Below the pieces are notes generated by a model. The model was given only the letters and a program-made list of their open reading frames with translations, was not told the origin of the DNA and made no database searches. Both the position numbers and the translations under genes were made by a program. From Bacteroidota bacterium (GTDB taxonomy: Bacteria; Bacteroidota; Bacteroidia; Bacteroidales; Prolixibacteraceae), in the NCBI GenBank assembly GCA_030691295.1, contig JAUYEQ010000351.1, positions 1 to 6,895 on the forward strand: a stretch of DNA of 6,895 bases, written 5' to 3'. Position 1 is the stretch's first letter. Each line of letters opens with the position of its first letter. Shown here one piece after another: positions 5,419 to 6,895 of the stretch.

Positions 5419-5635
5419 GATATGCCAGTGAATTAAGTTTCATATTACAGTCAGGACAGTACCCGGGTTTGTGATACACTTTGTTGCCCTCGCATTTTAT
5501 TTTGCATTGATAACTGATTTCAACTTGATAACCATTTTCCTGATGATTGTTTCCGGTATCCACATGGAAGGAATCCATTTGGTCGTTGATGGTATTGCCT
5601 TCGCGTTCGTCCTGATTAAAATCACTTGCTTTCAT
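5399..5635 (-). CDS. Small heavy-metal-binding-domain (HMBD) protein
   Basis: 78-residue protein, no signal peptide and no membrane span, so predicted cytosolic. Residues 1 to about 40 are polar and probably flexible (acidic, Asn/Gln-rich). Residues 42-69 match the short HMBD motif otherwise seen at the ends of CusB- and CopA-type proteins: Y-Q-C44 ... C48 ... Y54-H55-K-P-G ... C60-P-D-C63-N-M65-K-L. The family pattern is Y-x-C-P-M-H-P ... PGxCPxCGMxL; here the first C-P-M-H-P part is altered to C-K-I-K-C, so His and Met ligands there are replaced by an extra Cys. Probably binds Cu(I) or another soft metal as a buffer or carrier. Its 3' end overlaps the 39-residue membrane peptide gene, which suggests the two act together. 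The start at 5635 is the only plausible ATG before the domain apart from M20. Confidence 0.8.
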   Translation of the reverse strand: MKASDFNQDEREGNTINDQMDSFHVDTGNNHQENGYQVEISYQCKIKCEGNKVYHKPGYCPDCNMKLNSLAYHDGRNE

Positions 5636-5666
5636 GTTTTCTGTTTTAAGGTGAAAGATTCAATTT

Positions 5667-5702
5667 CAAAGACGATAAAGGTGATTACCCTGCCAACAAA
5701 AA
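5667..5702 (-). promoter_or_regulatory. Candidate promoter of the HMBD / membrane peptide / HMA-AraC unit
   Basis: On the - strand TTTTTG (5702-5697) is followed after exactly 19 bases by TATCGTC (5677-5671), close to the Bacteroidota TTTG-N19-TAnnTTTG layout although the -7 box is imperfect. It would start transcription about 30 bases before the HMBD ATG in the 109-base gap after the CDF-like gene. Confidence 0.3.
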
Positions 5703-5744
5703 GCTTTACACAATTTTGGAAAAAACTTACATGAATCCCACATT

Positions 5745-6392
5745 TTAGGTGGCGGCGTCGTGTTTGCAGCAGTCACAGCTTTTCCCTTTCGCTTTTTCAA
5801 AAGCCTCTTTACCTTCCAAAAATGAGAAGTAAATCAATCCTGCTGCTCCAATAACATCGGCATAAGCAAAACCCGTTAATTCATAAATCAGACTTGAGAC
5901 CAGCAATACAACCGACATATATACGCAAACTTTGGTGCAATTGGCATCGGAAATAATGGGGTCGGAGTGGAGCTTATTTCCAGTCGATTTTTTCGCATTC
6001 ATCAGCCAAACCATTACTACAATAGATATCAATGAAATGATTACACCCCAAAAGGTTGTTTCAGGCTTGTGATTGTTGACGAGTGATAAAACGATACCCA
6101 CCAGCAAACCGGCAGAAAGCAGGTAAAACGCCGTCCCTGTTACTTTTAAAGCGTTCATTTCAAACTCACTTTTCTGACTTGCCGGATTTTGCCTCATTCG
6201 CTGTATCATAATGGCAATGCCAATGCCCGACATTACTTCGATAAAACTGTCAACACCAAATCCAAACAAGGCAAGGGTTTCATCTTCATAGCCCAATAGC
6301 ATTGACACAATACCTTCGACCAGGTTATAAAAAATGGTGAACAAGCTCAACAAATAAGCCTTCCGATATAGTTTTTCTTCTGAAAGTTCCAT
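5745..6392 (-). CDS. Cation-diffusion-facilitator-like membrane protein with altered metal site
   Basis: 215 residues with about six membrane helices (roughly 13-33, 39-63, 84-105, 113-131, 153-173, 178-193) and no C-terminal cytosolic metal domain, so it corresponds to a CDF transmembrane core. The helix-2 motif GFGVDSFIEVMSG (44-56) aligns with the CDF (H/D)xxxD site, retaining D48 but with Gly at 44. The helix-5 motif SDANCTKVC (148-156) aligns with SDAxHxxxD, but the His and Asp ligands are both Cys (C152, C156). The C-terminus ends SCDCCKHD (205-212), a likely soft-metal site. CDF proteins export divalent cations by proton antiport; the Cys-rich site suggests a softer metal here, by inference. 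Start at 6392; a possible terminator lies just upstream, so it probably has its own promoter or is read through from the DUF302 gene. Confidence 0.8.
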   Translation of the reverse strand: MELSEEKLYRKAYLLSLFTIFYNLVEGIVSMLLGYEDETLALFGFGVDSFIEVMSGIGIAIMIQRMRQNPASQKSEFEMNALKVTGTAFYLLSAGLLVGIVLSLVNNHKPETTFWGVIISLISIVVMVWLMNAKKSTGNKLHSDPIISDANCTKVCVYMSVVLLVSSLIYELTGFAYADVIGAAGLIYFSFLEGKEAFEKAKGKSCDCCKHDAAT

Positions 6393-6420
6393 TTCCGAGA
6401 GTTAAATATTATGATTTTTC

Positions 6421-6446
6421 GTAAAAGCAACCCTTCGGAAAGGTTG
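6421..6446 (-). terminator. Possible intrinsic terminator after the DUF302 gene
   Basis: Read on the - strand, CAACCTT and AAGGGTTG pair with one bulged base around a short TCCG loop (6446-6428), followed by CTTTTAC. It lies about 47 bases past the DUF302 stop and about 30 bases before the CDF-like start. The stem is short and the T run only four bases, so termination may be partial. Confidence 0.35.
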
Positions 6447-6492
6447 AAGGATCTACTTAGCTGGTGAGCTCAAAGTCGCCCGCAGAGTATAA

Positions 6493-6894
6493 TCAAACCA
6501 ACCCAAATGATTCAACCCCATCATGCAATGATTCAATAACCCGTTCAAGTTTTACTTTGATTTCGGCGGCAATTTTGGCAAGGTCTGCGTTTTCAATGGC
6601 CATCATGGAGGCAATAGGATCAACAGCAGCCACTTCAATCACATTTTTTTTCACTTCCTGAACTACCACATTGCATGGTAGCATCGTGCCAATTTTGTCT
6701 TCGAGCTGCAGCGCTTTGAATGCGTATGCTGCGTTTCACGCTCCAATAATTGTATATCTGCGGAAATCAACATCCAGTTTTTCTTTCAGTTTTTCGTGCA
6801 AATTGATCTCCGACAATACACCAAAACCTTCAATCTCCAGTAATTCTTTTACGCGATCGACAGCCTGCTCAAAGGTTGCGTCAATTTTTTTTCT
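6493..6894 (-). pseudogene. DUF302 family protein, 5' end outside the window, with in-frame TGA at the conserved Cys codon (broken gene or recoded)
   Basis: The frame is open from the window edge to TAA-type termination at 6493 except for one TGA at 6738-6736. Upstream it encodes KKIDATFEQAVDRVKELL, EGFGVLSEIN and KLDVDFRRYTIIGA; downstream NAAYAFKALQLEDKIGTMLPCNVVVQE, VAAVDPIASMMAIEN and a C-terminal helix LERVIESL. This is the DUF302 fold from near its N-terminus to its end, probably lacking only about ten residues outside the window. The family consensus at the stop is GACNPxxAYxAL, so TGA replaces the conserved Cys; the second Cys (LPC) is intact. No frameshift or other stop is present. 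Explanations: a recent nonsense change, a sequencing error, or selenocysteine. The ATG at 6684 cannot be a natural start because it would drop the front half of the domain. DUF302 function is unknown; it often sits near metal or thiol-redox genes. Confidence 0.8.
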
Positions 6895-6895
6895 G

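Noticed and set aside
5471..5734. 87-codon + strand frame opposite the HMBD gene with hydrophobic stretches
   Set aside because: Hydrophobicity arises from the complement of polar codons; the - strand has a clear metal-binding motif.
6493..6684. Separate 63-residue gene starting at the ATG at 6684
   Set aside because: It is only the back half of a DUF302 domain; the front half continues in the same frame upstream of the TGA.
6736..6738. Alternative genetic code reading TGA as an amino acid throughout
   Set aside because: pdxH ends in TGA exactly after the conserved RLAP terminus, so TGA is a stop in this genome.

Overview
The window is most likely from a Bacteroidota chromosome. The protein styles (HMA-AraC fusion, UPF0175/DUF3368 pair, CopA and DUF302 variants) fit that phylum. 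Starts are preceded by A-rich stretches rather than Shine-Dalgarno sites, and several upstream regions carry TAnnTTTG, the Bacteroidota -7 box. The genus cannot be named from the sequence alone. TGA acts as a normal stop here (pdxH ends with it directly after the family's conserved C-terminus).

Layout. One partial + strand gene (2-274) encodes the end of an unrecognised membrane protein. Everything else is on the - strand and reads from right to left: a DUF302 protein (6894-6493, cut by the window edge and carrying an in-frame TGA); a cation-diffusion-facilitator-like membrane protein (6392-5745); a small heavy-metal-binding-domain protein (5635-5399); an overlapping 39-residue single-span membrane peptide not found by simple length-limited ORF calling (5418-5299); an AraC-type regulator with an N-terminal HMA-like CxxC domain (5254-4694); a UPF0175 antitoxin / DUF3368 PIN-like toxin pair (4580-3890); a Cu(I) P1B-type ATPase CopA (3792-1564); a CopZ-like HMA chaperone (1356-1138); and pdxH (917-285).

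How it works together. From 6894 to 1138 the genes look like a copper or soft-metal response island. CopZ-like protein would hand metal to CopA, which exports it from the cytosol. The HMA-AraC fusion could be a one-protein metal sensor and activator. The CDF-like pump has cysteines where family members normally carry His and Asp metal ligands. The HMBD protein and the Met-rich micro-membrane peptide are probable accessory metal binders. The toxin-antitoxin pair splits the regulator from copA and looks like a later insertion. PdxH is a housekeeping neighbour.

Non-coding structure. Two roughly 125-bp copies of the same element lie about 406 bp apart on either side of the copZ-like gene. Each has three GTCATT-type hexamers at 11-bp spacing, a central dyad with a conserved loop, then inverted AATGAC hexamers at 10-11 bp spacing, and ends in an identical 17-mer. 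They are either dispersed intergenic repeats (REP-like) or a helically phased operator array. These elements, the TGA at a conserved Cys codon in the DUF302 gene, and the altered CDF metal site are the points most worth checking. No stretch over 300 bases lacks a gene, and I saw no rRNA, tRNA, CRISPR array or transposase.
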